A stretch of DNA of 32,677 nt from a virus, in the IMG/VR virus record IMGVR_UViG_3300036806_000298, positions 1-32,677 of that record; one strand, written 5' to 3'. Numbering within the stretch: the first letter of the stretch is position 1; each line of letters starts with the position of its first letter. The position numbers and the translations under genes are program-made. Below are positions 21,417 to 29,452 of this stretch, in pieces. The notes beneath the pieces were generated by a model. It had not been told where the DNA came from. It saw only the letters and a list, made by a program, of their open reading frames with translations, and ran no database searches.

Positions 21417-22163
21417 ATGCTCAAAGAGGCAGCCGCGTCTTACCGACCCGTCTTCAAAAGGCAGACTCCCGCATGGGTGCGATGGCTTGGCGGCCGAGAA
21501 AATCACGGCGAATATCGCGCACGCTGGGGCAGCATGGCGACTGATCGTTGTCAATTCGCTCTGCAGCTTTGCCTCTTTGAAGACGGTTATTCGCTCAATT
21601 TGGCTTTTCTCTGGCTCGCGGTCTACATCAATCTGCCGTTCCTGCGGCGATGGGTGCGCGACCCCGAAGAGATAATGGAATCGTGGGGCGCATCCTACAG
21701 CATGGAGTACGGCATCCATATGCGGTGGGCGCGGCGGTATAAGTTCATCGTCATGCCCTGGCGGAACTGGGAGCAAATATCGCACGACGTCTTGCGCCCG
21801 GATGGAAGGTGGGTGCCGTTCGTAGGCTCGTGGGAAGAAAGTCAAGACCATCGACTAGGCGGCAAGGAACCGGATGGGCGGCACGTCGAGACGCACCCCT
21901 ATAAGTACATGCTGTCGTCCGGCGAAGTCCAAGAACGGACAGCGACCGTTCATGCCGAGCGTCGTATTCGCCGCTTGAAGTGGCTATGGTGGACGTCGCT
22001 CTTTCAACGAGTCACACACGCCATCGACGTGTCTTTTAGCGACGAAGTCGGCGATCGATCAGGTTCGTGGAAGGGCGGTTGCATCGGATGCGGTTGGGAA
22101 TTGAAGCCCGACGAGACCATCGAGTGCTGCTTGAAAAGAATGGAACGGGAACGAAAATTCTGA
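21417..22163 (+). CDS. Widespread phage protein of unknown function
   Basis: 248 aa, starting MLKEAAASYRPVFKRQ. It has a WGASYSMEYGIHMRW region and a C-terminal part (ERTATVHAERRIRRLKWLWW; then DVSFSDEVGDRSGSWKGGC, IGCGWELKPDETIECCLKR) that I recognise from hypothetical proteins of many unrelated phages. The two CxxC-like Cys pairs near the end may bind metal. The ATG at 21417 lies 7 bases after the peptidase stop. Beyond its stop is a remnant of a second peptidase end, so it may be a recent insertion. Confidence 0.6.
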   Translation: MLKEAAASYRPVFKRQTPAWVRWLGGRENHGEYRARWGSMATDRCQFALQLCLFEDGYSLNLAFLWLAVYINLPFLRRWVRDPEEIMESWGASYSMEYGIHMRWARRYKFIVMPWRNWEQISHDVLRPDGRWVPFVGSWEESQDHRLGGKEPDGRHVETHPYKYMLSSGEVQERTATVHAERRIRRLKWLWWTSLFQRVTHAIDVSFSDEVGDRSGSWKGGCIGCGWELKPDETIECCLKRMERERKF

Positions 22164-22169
22164 GACGTA

Positions 22170-22229
22170 TTCGGCAGTCGTGATGCGCTCAAGAAACTGC
22201 AAGACCTCATCGGACCGATGGCAAAATAA
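22170..22229 (+). pseudogene. Remnant of a second copy of the peptidase 3' end
   Basis: The frame reads FGSRDALKKLQDLIGPMAK followed by TAA. It matches the peptidase's last residues (VGSRDALKKLQDLIGSSSK) over 14 consecutive positions, with several synonymous changes. It has no start and directly follows the stop of the 21417-22163 gene. Best read as the trace of a duplicated or recombined gene. Confidence 0.7.
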
Positions 22230-22425
22230 AAAAAGAGACAGGAGTGGATCAATGCTTGCTTACGGCGACGTCGAATCTGTGAATCTTGGCACTGGCGAAC
22301 AACAAAGACATGTCGCCGGGCATTCGCCGCTCCGGATATCAAAGAAAAAGTCAATTCACGATTCGCCAGAAGCATGGGAGAAATCTTTGTATGATCTTGA
22401 AAATCGTCAAAAAAGGAGAACGCAG

Positions 22426-22668
22426 ATGCATTATCGAAACGGTCGTGAAGCGAAGAACGGCGACAAAATCGTGTCTCTCGGATTTGATGGCGGAAAGATA
22501 GTCGCCTTCGGCATCCTGTATGATGCCGTGCCCGGCAACGATTATTGCAACGGAAGTATCGCGCCGACAGCAACGACCGGCGCTTGCCTGTGCGATTGTC
22601 TTCATGCCGACGACGTCGCGGAACTCATCAAAAAGGCCGGCCTCGATAAGCGGCCGGCGGGCAAATGA
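22426..22668 (+). CDS. Small MHYRNGREA-family phage protein
   Basis: 80 aa, starting MHYRNGREAKNGDKIV. This opening and the GGKIVAFGILYDAVPGNDYCNGSI, then LHADDV ending, fit a common small phage/plasmid family (MHYKNGREA type) of unknown function. AAAGGAG lies 8 bases before this ATG. An in-frame upstream ATG at 22252, also behind a good AGGAGTGG site, would add 58 residues that do not look family-like, so a longer form or a nested start is possible. Confidence 0.65.
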   Translation: MHYRNGREAKNGDKIVSLGFDGGKIVAFGILYDAVPGNDYCNGSIAPTATTGACLCDCLHADDVAELIKKAGLDKRPAGK

Positions 22669-22692
22669 AACATCCTTTTTAGGAGACAACAA

Positions 22693-22908
22693 ATGGCTTG
22701 GCTCAATGCAAGCGGCAACCCGGTCAAAATGGCTCCGGTGACGATTCAGTTGGACCTTCCTGCCGAGCAATCCGTCAACGTGGGCACTCCCAATTGGGCC
22801 GCCGTGCTCGGCGCGGGAATCCAGTTGATGCTCGCGATGATGACGGGCAATTCGGCGGGCATCGCGGCGGCTATCCAGGCGCTTATCAGCGCTTTTATGG
22901 GCGTCTGA
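22693..22908 (+). CDS. Small membrane protein, holin-like candidate
   Basis: 71 aa, starting MAWLNASGNPVKMAPVTIQL. Residues about 33-71 are hydrophobic (NWAAVLGAGIQLMLAMMTGN, then SAGIAAAIQALISAFMGV), enough for one or two membrane segments. AGGAG lies 8 bases before the ATG. Size and topology are holin-like but not diagnostic. The stop lies in the base of the hairpin at 22907-22932. Confidence 0.5.
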   Translation: MAWLNASGNPVKMAPVTIQLDLPAEQSVNVGTPNWAAVLGAGIQLMLAMMTGNSAGIAAAIQALISAFMGV

Positions 22909-22932
22909 GCATCTCCTTTTCAGGAGATGCTC
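22907..22932 (+). terminator. Perfect 10-bp hairpin after the small membrane gene
   Basis: GAGCATCTCC (22907-22916), 6-base loop TTTTCA, GGAGATGCTC (22923-22932), all ten pairs. The stem starts inside the stop codon. No U tract follows (TGCAAAAATC), so it may stabilise the RNA rather than terminate it. Confidence 0.45.
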
Positions 22933-22995
22933 TGCAAAAATCGAGCAAATAATGCGGTTTGTCGATGTCCGTTTCCATCCCCAGGAGTGATTCGC

Positions 22996-23187
22996 ATGAA
23001 GCTTTTCGCGTCCCTTTTCGTCTTCGCCATCGCTGCCGGGTCGGCGTTCGGCCAATGCGCCGCCGTGTCGTCCTGTCAGGCTTCGGCCTGCGCGCCACCG
23101 CAAGCGTCGGCTTGCTCCAGTTCGGCCGCTCCGCAGGCGCGCCGACCGATTTTCAATCGTCCTCGCATCATTTTCCGCCGGAGGTAA
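22996..23187 (+). CDS. Small secreted Cys-rich protein
   Basis: 63 aa, starting MKLFASLFVFAIAAGSAFGQ. Classic signal peptide with a cleavage site after AFG; the mature part is rich in Cys, Ala, Ser and Pro (CAAVSSCQASACAPPQASAC) and ends in a basic tail (RPRIIFRRR). AGGAGTG precedes the ATG. Six Cys in the mature peptide suggest disulfides or metal binding. Could be a lysis accessory; no family recognised. Confidence 0.55.
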   Translation: MKLFASLFVFAIAAGSAFGQCAAVSSCQASACAPPQASACSSSAAPQARRPIFNRPRIIFRRR

Positions 23188-23196
23188 GCCATCAGG

Positions 23197-23233
23197 AAAT
23201 TCCCCTGAGTCAGGTGACTCACCTGACAGTTTT
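23197..23233 (+). repeat. Right copy of the 30-bp inverted repeat, with terminator-like stem
   Basis: 23197-23226 is the partner of 6033-6062 (one mismatch, opposite orientation). In the sense strand, GTCAGGTG (23209-23216), ACT, CACCTGAC (23220-23227) form an 8-bp hairpin followed by AGTTTT, which could act as an intrinsic terminator. An alternative fold pairs TGAGTCA with TGACTCA (23206-23221). Confidence 0.65.
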
Positions 23234-23244
23234 GGAGACAGGCC

Positions 23245-23445
23245 ATGCCTCATTTTTGGCCGAGTGCTTGGAGTTTCGGCGACCTCGCGATCTTTATCGT
23301 GATGGTCGCCGCCGTCGTCGCCCTTGTTTACGTCGCGCTCCGCAAGTTCGGAGCCGCGATCCCGGATTGGGTCCAGCAAATTTTCTGGATCCTCGTCGTT
23401 GCATTCGTCGTCATCCTTGCAATCCGCTTCGTGATGTCGATGTGA
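23245..23445 (+). CDS. Two-helix small membrane protein, holin candidate
   Basis: 66 aa, starting MPHFWPSAWSFGDLAIFIVM. Two clear membrane segments (about 13-32 and 44-62) with a short positively charged turn (LRKFGAAIPDW) between them: the layout of class II holins. GGAG lies 7-8 bases before the ATG. Holins time lysis by making membrane pores. The call is by topology only; another small membrane protein lies 550 bases upstream. Confidence 0.5.
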   Translation: MPHFWPSAWSFGDLAIFIVMVAAVVALVYVALRKFGAAIPDWVQQIFWILVVAFVVILAIRFVMSM

Positions 23446-23454
23446 GGCCGTGCC

Positions 23455-23790
23455 ATGAAGTTTGAATTCACCCTGAACGCGAACCTCTATCATCACAATG
23501 TTGACTTGCTGGAGGTTCACAAAACCCTGGAGAAGATCATGAGCGCCATTTCCGATTTCGCCGCCAAGGTAACGGCCCATCAAGACGCGGAGGACGCGGC
23601 CATCGCGGGCCTGACCGCCGACGTGCAAAACCTCAACGATCAGATTACCGCCCTGCAAAACTCTCAAGGCGGCATCACGCCTGCCGATCAAGCCCTACTC
23701 GACGGCATTGAGTCTCGCGGGCAAGTCATCGCCGACAAGCTCGCGGCGCTCGACGCTCTGACGCCGCCCGTCGCGCCGCCGGCCCCGTGA
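23455..23790 (+). CDS. Coiled-coil phage protein, function unknown
   Basis: 111 aa, starting MKFEFTLNANLYHHN. A long heptad region (SAISDFAAKVTAHQDAEDAA, GLTADVQNLNDQITALQNSQ) is followed by a Pro/Ala tail (LTPPVAPPAP). This kind of short coiled-coil protein with AHQDAEDAA and a Pro-rich end recurs in phage tail regions; trimerisation is likely. An internal ATG at 23539 (MSAISDF) could be a second start. Confidence 0.6.
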   Translation: MKFEFTLNANLYHHNVDLLEVHKTLEKIMSAISDFAAKVTAHQDAEDAAIAGLTADVQNLNDQITALQNSQGGITPADQALLDGIESRGQVIADKLAALDALTPPVAPPAP

Positions 23791-23805
23791 TCGCCCTTCG
23801 ATTCT

Positions 23806-23870
23806 GACGGCCGCGTCCGGGAAATAGAGGCCCGGTTCCGCGGATTTCCGTGGCCGGCCGTCTTTCTTTT
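23806..23870 (+). terminator. Structured terminator upstream of the tail-hub genes
   Basis: GACGGCCG (23806-23813) pairs with CGGCCGTC (23855-23862) and is followed by TTTCTTTT. Inside, CCGGG/CCCGG and CCGCGG elements form further hairpins, so the RNA would fold as a branched stem. It sits in a 88-base gap and would split the operon; read-through may lower expression of the genes beyond. Confidence 0.5.
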
Positions 23871-23878
23871 GGTATCCC

Positions 23879-25168
23879 ATGGCAAAGCAGCAACAAGCAT
23901 CGGTGCAGGATGACATGACCGACGTCATGTTCCCCTATAGCGGCGTCGAATTAACGCATCCGTCGCTGATGGGCCGGCCCGACTCGACTCCTTTGGCTGA
24001 GAACGTCCGCACGTTCGAGCAGCTTACCGGCCGAGGCCGAGGCGGATCGCGTCCGGGTATCGACAAGTTCATCGACGAGCAGGTTTCGGGCGAGAATGGC
24101 ATTCAGCATTTGGGCTTCGTCGTGACGACTGACGGCGAATTGGTCGGCTGGTCTTTCGATGGCATCGACCAATCGTTTCCAGGCACGTATGGCGGCATCG
24201 GCTTCACGGAGTTCGGCGCGACGTTTTTGGGGCCGTTCGAGTTCGAGACTCCCAATTTTCCGCCGCTCATCGACTACGACGAAAGCGGCGTCGGCGTCGT
24301 TCCTTTCGTGGGCGGCAGCGGCTACGCGCCGAAGACGCCCAAAAACGAGAAGATCGTGCTCAACATCGATTCCGATGGCGGCACGGAGATTCACGTCACG
24401 GATACGACAGAGATAAACCTGTCGATGATCGCGGGAGACGGTTCCCAGCTTTCGCCCAACACGTTGGCCGGCAAAGTGATGACGCTTTACGCCGATCCGT
24501 CGGAAGAATTGGGCGACGGCGAGGCGAGCACGCCCGGCAGCGTGACGATGAACGTTCTGGTCGGCAGCTCGAAAGTTCAGAAAATCCACTACCATGGCGA
24601 AGTGACGTCGGCGCTCGGCAACACGGTCGCCGAGTCTGTGACCTTGACGATCAACTACGTTCCCGCGCCGCGAACGCCGATCATCCATTGGAGCAACCCG
24701 TCGCCGATCGTTCAAGGGACGGCGCTCAGTGCTATTCAACTCAACGCCACGGCGACCGATCCAGATTCGCCGTTCGCCTCGGTCAGTGGAGAGTTCACGT
24801 ACGATCCTCCCTCCGACACCGTACTCGCTACTGGCGACGCGCAGCCATTACACGTTGATTTCGCTCCCGACGACGACACTTCGTTCAACGCGGCCAGCGG
24901 CGACGTGACTATCGATGTCACCGAAACCAATCCTGACGTGCCGTCCTTACAGGTGAAAGTTACCGATACTGGCGGCGATTTTGGACCTGGCGATGTGCCC
25001 GTAACGGATATTCCAGGGCCGCCGAACAATTCGGCGGACGACTTGATGACTGCTTCGGATCTCGTCGGCCTTCCCACAAATACCTATTTTCTGGTAATGC
25101 GCCATTTGGATGACGGCTCGTATATCGGCACTACCTGGAATTGGGACACGATGCGATGGGAGTCGTGA
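23879..25168 (+). CDS. Putative tail protein sharing a GGSRPG N-terminal module with the next gene
   Basis: 429 aa, starting MAKQQQASVQDDMTDVM. The N-terminal ENVRTFEQLTGRGRGGSRPG resembles LNVRAYDVFAGKARGGSRPG in the next protein. The middle and end are Ig-like beta domains rich in Thr, Val, Asp and Pro (GSVTMNVLVGSSKVQKIHYH, VSGEFTYDPPSDTVLATGD). Ig-like domains are common in phage tail and fibre proteins. No clear ribosome site precedes the ATG at 23879, which follows the terminator. Confidence 0.6.
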   Translation: MAKQQQASVQDDMTDVMFPYSGVELTHPSLMGRPDSTPLAENVRTFEQLTGRGRGGSRPGIDKFIDEQVSGENGIQHLGFVVTTDGELVGWSFDGIDQSFPGTYGGIGFTEFGATFLGPFEFETPNFPPLIDYDESGVGVVPFVGGSGYAPKTPKNEKIVLNIDSDGGTEIHVTDTTEINLSMIAGDGSQLSPNTLAGKVMTLYADPSEELGDGEASTPGSVTMNVLVGSSKVQKIHYHGEVTSALGNTVAESVTLTINYVPAPRTPIIHWSNPSPIVQGTALSAIQLNATATDPDSPFASVSGEFTYDPPSDTVLATGDAQPLHVDFAPDDDTSFNAASGDVTIDVTETNPDVPSLQVKVTDTGGDFGPGDVPVTDIPGPPNNSADDLMTASDLVGLPTNTYFLVMRHLDDGSYIGTTWNWDTMRWES

Positions 25169-25171
25169 GTC

Positions 25172-26797
25172 ATGCCCGTCACGCTCCTCAAAACGCAAGA
25201 CACCGATGCCGTCTTGCATTTTCCATTGGCGGGCCTGAACGTCGTCTCGGCGTTCGCCAAACAGCCGAACATGCCCATCGACCAGAACATCGGCTGGTAC
25301 GCGCGAACGACGCCCTACGCCCTCAATGTGCGGGCCTACGATGTCTTCGCCGGCAAGGCGCGGGGCGGATCCAGGCCGGGACTCGGCAAATACGTCGCCC
25401 AGCGCCTGCCGGGTTCGGTGATGAACCTGAATTCGGTCGTCGGCGTTGGTTACGATGATCCGGGAGGGTCGATGCAGACGTCATCTTCGGGACGCTTGGT
25501 GACTCTCGTGGCCGTGGCGAACGGCGACATCCGCATCGCGAGCGCCGGCTCGGATTCCTGGGTTGTGCCGACGAACGGCAATGGAGCATTGAACGCGAGC
25601 GGCGTCGTTTTCTCGGCGCAGAATGGGCCGTACCTCTTCTTTGCCGATGGCGTTCACTCGAAGTATTACTCGCCAGCCGACAACACGGTTCACGATTGGG
25701 TGAACACGGCTGGCGAGCGCCCAACGGATGAAGACGGGAACAAGTCGCGGCTTATTACGACTTGGCAGGGATGTATTGTGGAGGCGGGGCTTCGCAAAGA
25801 TTCGCAAAATTGGTTTCTGACCGCGGTGGGTAATCCGTTTGACAATGACTACGCTCCCTTGTCCTCGACGCCGACGCAAGCCGTGGCCGGCAACAACTCG
25901 TCGCTCGGCAAGATCGGCGATGTCATCACTTCGCTGATGGCCTTCTCGGACGACGTGCTTATCTTCGGCGGCGATCATTCGATGTGGGCGATGCAGGGGC
26001 ATCCCGCCAATGGCGGCCAGATCATTCGCATCTCGGACGCCATCGGCACGGCCTGGGGCGCGCCTTGGTGTACCGACCCCTACGGCAACTTGTACTTCTT
26101 CTCGAACCGTTGCGGCATCTACCGGATCGATCCCACGGCGGCACGTCCGCAGCCGGTGCGGATCAGTCAGCCGATCGAGCCGCTCTTGGCGACCGTGAAC
26201 ACTGGAGCCAATACGATCAGCATGGCCTGGAGCGATGCGCGGCAAGGCATCCATCTCTTCGTCACCCGAACGTCCGGCCCTTTCCAGGCGACCCATCTCT
26301 TCTACGAGAGCCGAACGAACGCTTGGATCATGGACCGCTTCGCCAACAAGATGCACAACCCCCTGTGCTGCACGTCGTTCGATGGCAACAATGCCTCGGA
26401 TCGCGTGGTCCTCATTGGCTCTTGGGACGGCTTCGTCCGTTACCTGAATCCCGACGCGACGGACGACGACGGCGTGGCGATCCAGAGCGCGGTCATCATC
26501 GGCCCTTTGCTGACTGAGAATATGGATGAGATCATGGCGATGGAGATGCAGGGGGTTTTCGCCGAAGAGGGCGGTTCGGTGACGTGGGAAGCGTTCGTGG
26601 GCAAGACGGCGGAGAAAGCCCTGTCGTCGCCCGCCGTGCTTTCGGGAACCTGGGGGCCGGGCCGCAACTATACCGTGCCAGTGATGCGCTCTGGAAACGC
26701 GATCTACCTCAAGATTTTGGCGACGAATCCGTGGGCGATGGAATCGATCCGAGTGTCGCTGCGCGGCCTCGGCCCCGTTTTGCGGCGAGGAGCATGA
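25172..26797 (+). CDS. Putative tail hub/nozzle protein
   Basis: 541 aa, starting MPVTLLKTQDTDAVLHF. After the ARGGSRPGLGKYV module come repeated beta blades with aromatic turns (GPYLFFADGVHSKYYSP, DDVLIFGGDHSMWAM, YGNLYFFSNRCGIYRIDP, GIHLFVTRTSG), which looks like a beta-propeller. Short-tailed phages carry a propeller-like nozzle (T7 gp12 type) through which DNA exits. Role inferred from fold-like repeats, size and position before the Gln/Ala-rich ejection-type gene. The ATG at 25172 lies 3 bases after the previous stop. Confidence 0.62.
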   Translation: MPVTLLKTQDTDAVLHFPLAGLNVVSAFAKQPNMPIDQNIGWYARTTPYALNVRAYDVFAGKARGGSRPGLGKYVAQRLPGSVMNLNSVVGVGYDDPGGSMQTSSSGRLVTLVAVANGDIRIASAGSDSWVVPTNGNGALNASGVVFSAQNGPYLFFADGVHSKYYSPADNTVHDWVNTAGERPTDEDGNKSRLITTWQGCIVEAGLRKDSQNWFLTAVGNPFDNDYAPLSSTPTQAVAGNNSSLGKIGDVITSLMAFSDDVLIFGGDHSMWAMQGHPANGGQIIRISDAIGTAWGAPWCTDPYGNLYFFSNRCGIYRIDPTAARPQPVRISQPIEPLLATVNTGANTISMAWSDARQGIHLFVTRTSGPFQATHLFYESRTNAWIMDRFANKMHNPLCCTSFDGNNASDRVVLIGSWDGFVRYLNPDATDDDGVAIQSAVIIGPLLTENMDEIMAMEMQGVFAEEGGSVTWEAFVGKTAEKALSSPAVLSGTWGPGRNYTVPVMRSGNAIYLKILATNPWAMESIRVSLRGLGPVLRRGA

Positions 26798-26798
26798 A

Positions 26799-27719
26799 AT
26801 GGCCATCGACTATTCGAGCGTCATCAACAACATGACGAACGCTTACAACAAGACGGTGCAAGGCTACCAGACGACGCTTGCGCAGCAACAGCAGGCCCAG
26901 CAAGGCGTCATGCAAGGGTACAATTCGCTGCAAGCCAATGTCTTGGGAGGCTTGGAAGGATCGAGCAAGGCGGCGAGCCAAGCGGTCGCCGACCAGTACG
27001 CCCAACAATCCGGCCAAGCGGCCTTGGGATTGACGAGCCGCGGCCTCGGCAACACGACCGTGGCCAATTCGGTGCAGCGCGGCATCGGACTCGACGAGGC
27101 CAAAGCTCAAACCAACGTCGCCAACACTTACGCCAACACGGCGGCGGGCTATCAAACGCAAGTCGGCCTCGCCGGTCTGGGATACGCCGGCAACGCTTTG
27201 AACGCGAACATGAACTTCGCCGGTCAAGGCTTGCAGTACCAGGGACAAGGAGCCGCCCAGATCGGCCAACTCGCACAGGGATTCGCCGGCTACGAGAACC
27301 AAGCGGCGATGCAGCAAGCGGCCTTGGCTCAACAGCAGAACTTGCAGAACCAACAGCTCGCCCAGCAAAAGGCGATGCAGCAAGCCGATTTCCTGCATCA
27401 GAACCAATTGGCGCTGCTCGGCTTGCAGGGCAGAGGCGGTACGGGCGGCATTCAATATGGATCGGGAGGCGGCGGCGGAAGCTACCCGCACGATCCCGGA
27501 GGAAGCCCGTCGTATGCGAACGTGCCCAATCCTTACGGCCAAACGGGCGCGAATGCCAATGCCGCGACGTTCGGATACGGATCGCAAACCGTTTCGCCTT
27601 ACGGTTCCTATGTCGCTGGCGGTGGCAGTCTTGAAGGAGTTGAGACTTTCGGCGGCGAAGGCAACCTTGGACAAGGTGGCGAAGGGGCGGACCTGCAAGG
27701 CGTCGAAGAATTTGGTTGA
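26799..27719 (+). CDS. Gln/Ala-rich protein, candidate ejection protein
   Basis: 306 aa, starting MAIDYSSVINNMTNAYNKT. The first 210 residues are long helices of Gln, Ala, Asn and Leu (GYQTTLAQQQQAQQGVMQGY; NQAAMQQAALAQQQNLQNQQ), then a Gly-rich flexible tail. Such compositions mark internal virion or ejection proteins of short-tailed phages (P22 gp7 type), which enter the cell with the DNA. No motif. Located between nozzle and fibre genes, as in those phages. Confidence 0.6.
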   Translation: MAIDYSSVINNMTNAYNKTVQGYQTTLAQQQQAQQGVMQGYNSLQANVLGGLEGSSKAASQAVADQYAQQSGQAALGLTSRGLGNTTVANSVQRGIGLDEAKAQTNVANTYANTAAGYQTQVGLAGLGYAGNALNANMNFAGQGLQYQGQGAAQIGQLAQGFAGYENQAAMQQAALAQQQNLQNQQLAQQKAMQQADFLHQNQLALLGLQGRGGTGGIQYGSGGGGGSYPHDPGGSPSYANVPNPYGQTGANANAATFGYGSQTVSPYGSYVAGGGSLEGVETFGGEGNLGQGGEGADLQGVEEFG

Positions 27720-27820
27720 TTTCGAGGCGAGCACGTGACCGTGGGAAGTCCGTGCAGTGGTTGAGGGAAAGCTCGCCGTCCGCCGTTAGGAGCGGCGGCG
27801 AGCGAATTTTGCGAGGCGAT

Positions 27821-28591
27821 ATGAGCACGACGAAGACGATCGGCGCGAAGCCTCTGATTCACCTGGTGGCGCAATGCCTCGATTGCCGCGTGCGCCACGA
27901 GATCGCCCCAGTCGCCCACGGAACTCCCTTCCTTCGCGAGATGGACGAATGGAGCCAAAAGCACATCGGGCATCGCATTGAGTTCTTCTCGCCCCAGCGC
28001 AACATTCCCCGCGATCTCGACGATAAAGCGTGGATGTCCGCCGGCGAAGCTCCTTGGTGGCTGGCGCACGCCGAGTTCCGCCCCAACGCGAACATCAAGC
28101 TCGCCTGGGCGGCGTCGGTCGCCATGACGTTCACGAGCGTCAATAGTTTGGCATCGAGCAGCACGCTGGTCGCCGGGGCCTCGGCGCTCGCTGTGGACAA
28201 CACGAGCAATCTCTACCTCGATTATTTGCTTGGCGGATTTTATAAGAACAACACGAGTTCGACGCCGACGGTCTCGACGGAGATCGATACCTGGCTCTAC
28301 CGGGCCTTCGACGACACCCCGACTTACCCCGACACGATGGCGGGCACGGACGCGATCAAGACGGTGACGACGACGAACATTCTGTATACATTCGGCAAAC
28401 AATGTTCCAGCATCACGGTTGCCGCCACGCAGAGCCAGGTCAACAATTTCGACGCCGGGGCCGTCAGCGCTTACTTCGGCGGACTGACGCCCAAGCTCTG
28501 GTCGGTCTTCACGGTGCATAATTCGGGGCAGACGTTGGCGTCGTCGGGCAACACGGTGTCGTATCAAGGTTCTTATTTGACTTCGGTGTAA
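27821..28591 (+). CDS. Putative virion protein, function unknown
   Basis: 256 aa, starting MSTTKTIGAKPLIHLVAQC. The ATG at 27821 is preceded by GCGAGGCGAT. The N-terminal 90 residues have a soluble alpha/beta look (AQCLDCRVRHEIAPVAHG); the rest is beta-rich Thr/Ser/Gly (TVTTTNILYTFGKQCSSITV). The gap upstream (27720-27820) holds a GC-rich imperfect hairpin and no gene. Confidence 0.55.
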   Translation: MSTTKTIGAKPLIHLVAQCLDCRVRHEIAPVAHGTPFLREMDEWSQKHIGHRIEFFSPQRNIPRDLDDKAWMSAGEAPWWLAHAEFRPNANIKLAWAASVAMTFTSVNSLASSSTLVAGASALAVDNTSNLYLDYLLGGFYKNNTSSTPTVSTEIDTWLYRAFDDTPTYPDTMAGTDAIKTVTTTNILYTFGKQCSSITVAATQSQVNNFDAGAVSAYFGGLTPKLWSVFTVHNSGQTLASSGNTVSYQGSYLTSV

Positions 28592-28594
28592 CGC

Positions 28595-29440
28595 ATGGCA
28601 AGGCCGCGAAAACCAATGGGCGCTTTTGTCTTGAATCGCGATTCGATTCAGGCAAAGGGACTCGTCGGTTGGTGGCCTGGATTTCCGAGCGGCGGAATCG
28701 TCCTCAAGGACTGGTCGGGATACGCGGCTCACGGCGTCATCAGCTTTTTCGATCAGCCAAACACGGCAACGAGTGGATGGAAGGGCGGCAAAGACGGCGG
28801 CGGCCAGGCTCTCCTATTCGACGGAGTCGATAATTACGTAGACCTGGGAACGCCAGCGCAATTGAAGCTGACTGGCGACAAATCGGCGTTCTGTTGGGTC
28901 CGATCAGGCAATTTTGGCACGAGCTATCGCGACTTCATTTCCTACGACCATTACTTCACATTGAGTTGCAAGGCGAACGTTCTTTCAACCTACGACTGGG
29001 CGGGAACGGGAGACAAATTGTCGGGCGTGAATATCGCCGACGGTCTTTGGCACCACATAGGAGTTACAATCGTCGCCGGTGCGACGAATGGTTCGCAATT
29101 GTGGCTCGATGGCAAGCCCGCCGGTTCGGCGTTTACTTATTCCACGCAATTGGGATCGCTATCGGATTGCATTCTTGGATCGACGTGGAGCTTGATAGCG
29201 ATTCCGCATGGCATTCAGAACGAATACATTGCCGGCGCCATGGAAGACGCTCGCGTTTACAATCACGCTCTGACCGCCTCCGAAGTCTGGGCCATGTACG
29301 ATCCGCGTACGCGCTGGGAGCTTCGCTACGTGACGGGGCGGAAAGTGCCTGGGTATTCAGGAGCCGCCGGCTTCATCGCGCCGCCGATTGGACAAATTCG
29401 ATATGCAAACCAGGCGGTCGCTGTTGCGGCCAACTTCTAA
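28595..29440 (+). CDS. LamG-domain protein, candidate receptor-binding fibre
   Basis: 281 aa, starting MARPRKPMGAFVLNRDSIQA. Concanavalin-A-like LamG hallmarks are present: GLVGWWPGF start, AAHGVIS, GQALLFDGVDNYVDLG, FCWVRSGNFGTS, GLWHHIGVTIVAGA, QLWLDGKPAG, and AMEDARVYNHALTASEVWAM. The domain binds carbohydrate or protein ligands and is frequent in phage fibres. The last 50 residues (VPGYSGAAGFIAPPIG) look like a trimerisation or attachment tail. Family call is firm; role as fibre is inference. Confidence 0.8.
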   Translation: MARPRKPMGAFVLNRDSIQAKGLVGWWPGFPSGGIVLKDWSGYAAHGVISFFDQPNTATSGWKGGKDGGGQALLFDGVDNYVDLGTPAQLKLTGDKSAFCWVRSGNFGTSYRDFISYDHYFTLSCKANVLSTYDWAGTGDKLSGVNIADGLWHHIGVTIVAGATNGSQLWLDGKPAGSAFTYSTQLGSLSDCILGSTWSLIAIPHGIQNEYIAGAMEDARVYNHALTASEVWAMYDPRTRWELRYVTGRKVPGYSGAAGFIAPPIGQIRYANQAVAVAANF

Positions 29441-29452
29441 GGAGTTCGAGAT

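Noticed and set aside
6033-23226. Insertion sequence ends
   Set aside because: The 30-bp inverted repeats enclose 17 kb of ordinary phage genes with no transposase and no target duplication that I can see.
22351-23691. Minus-strand ORF of 446 aa
   Set aside because: It crosses four small rightward genes that each have ribosome sites; the antisense frame is open only because of high GC.
25481-26806. Minus-strand ORF of 441 aa
   Set aside because: Antisense of the tail-hub gene, Arg/His-rich, no start signal.
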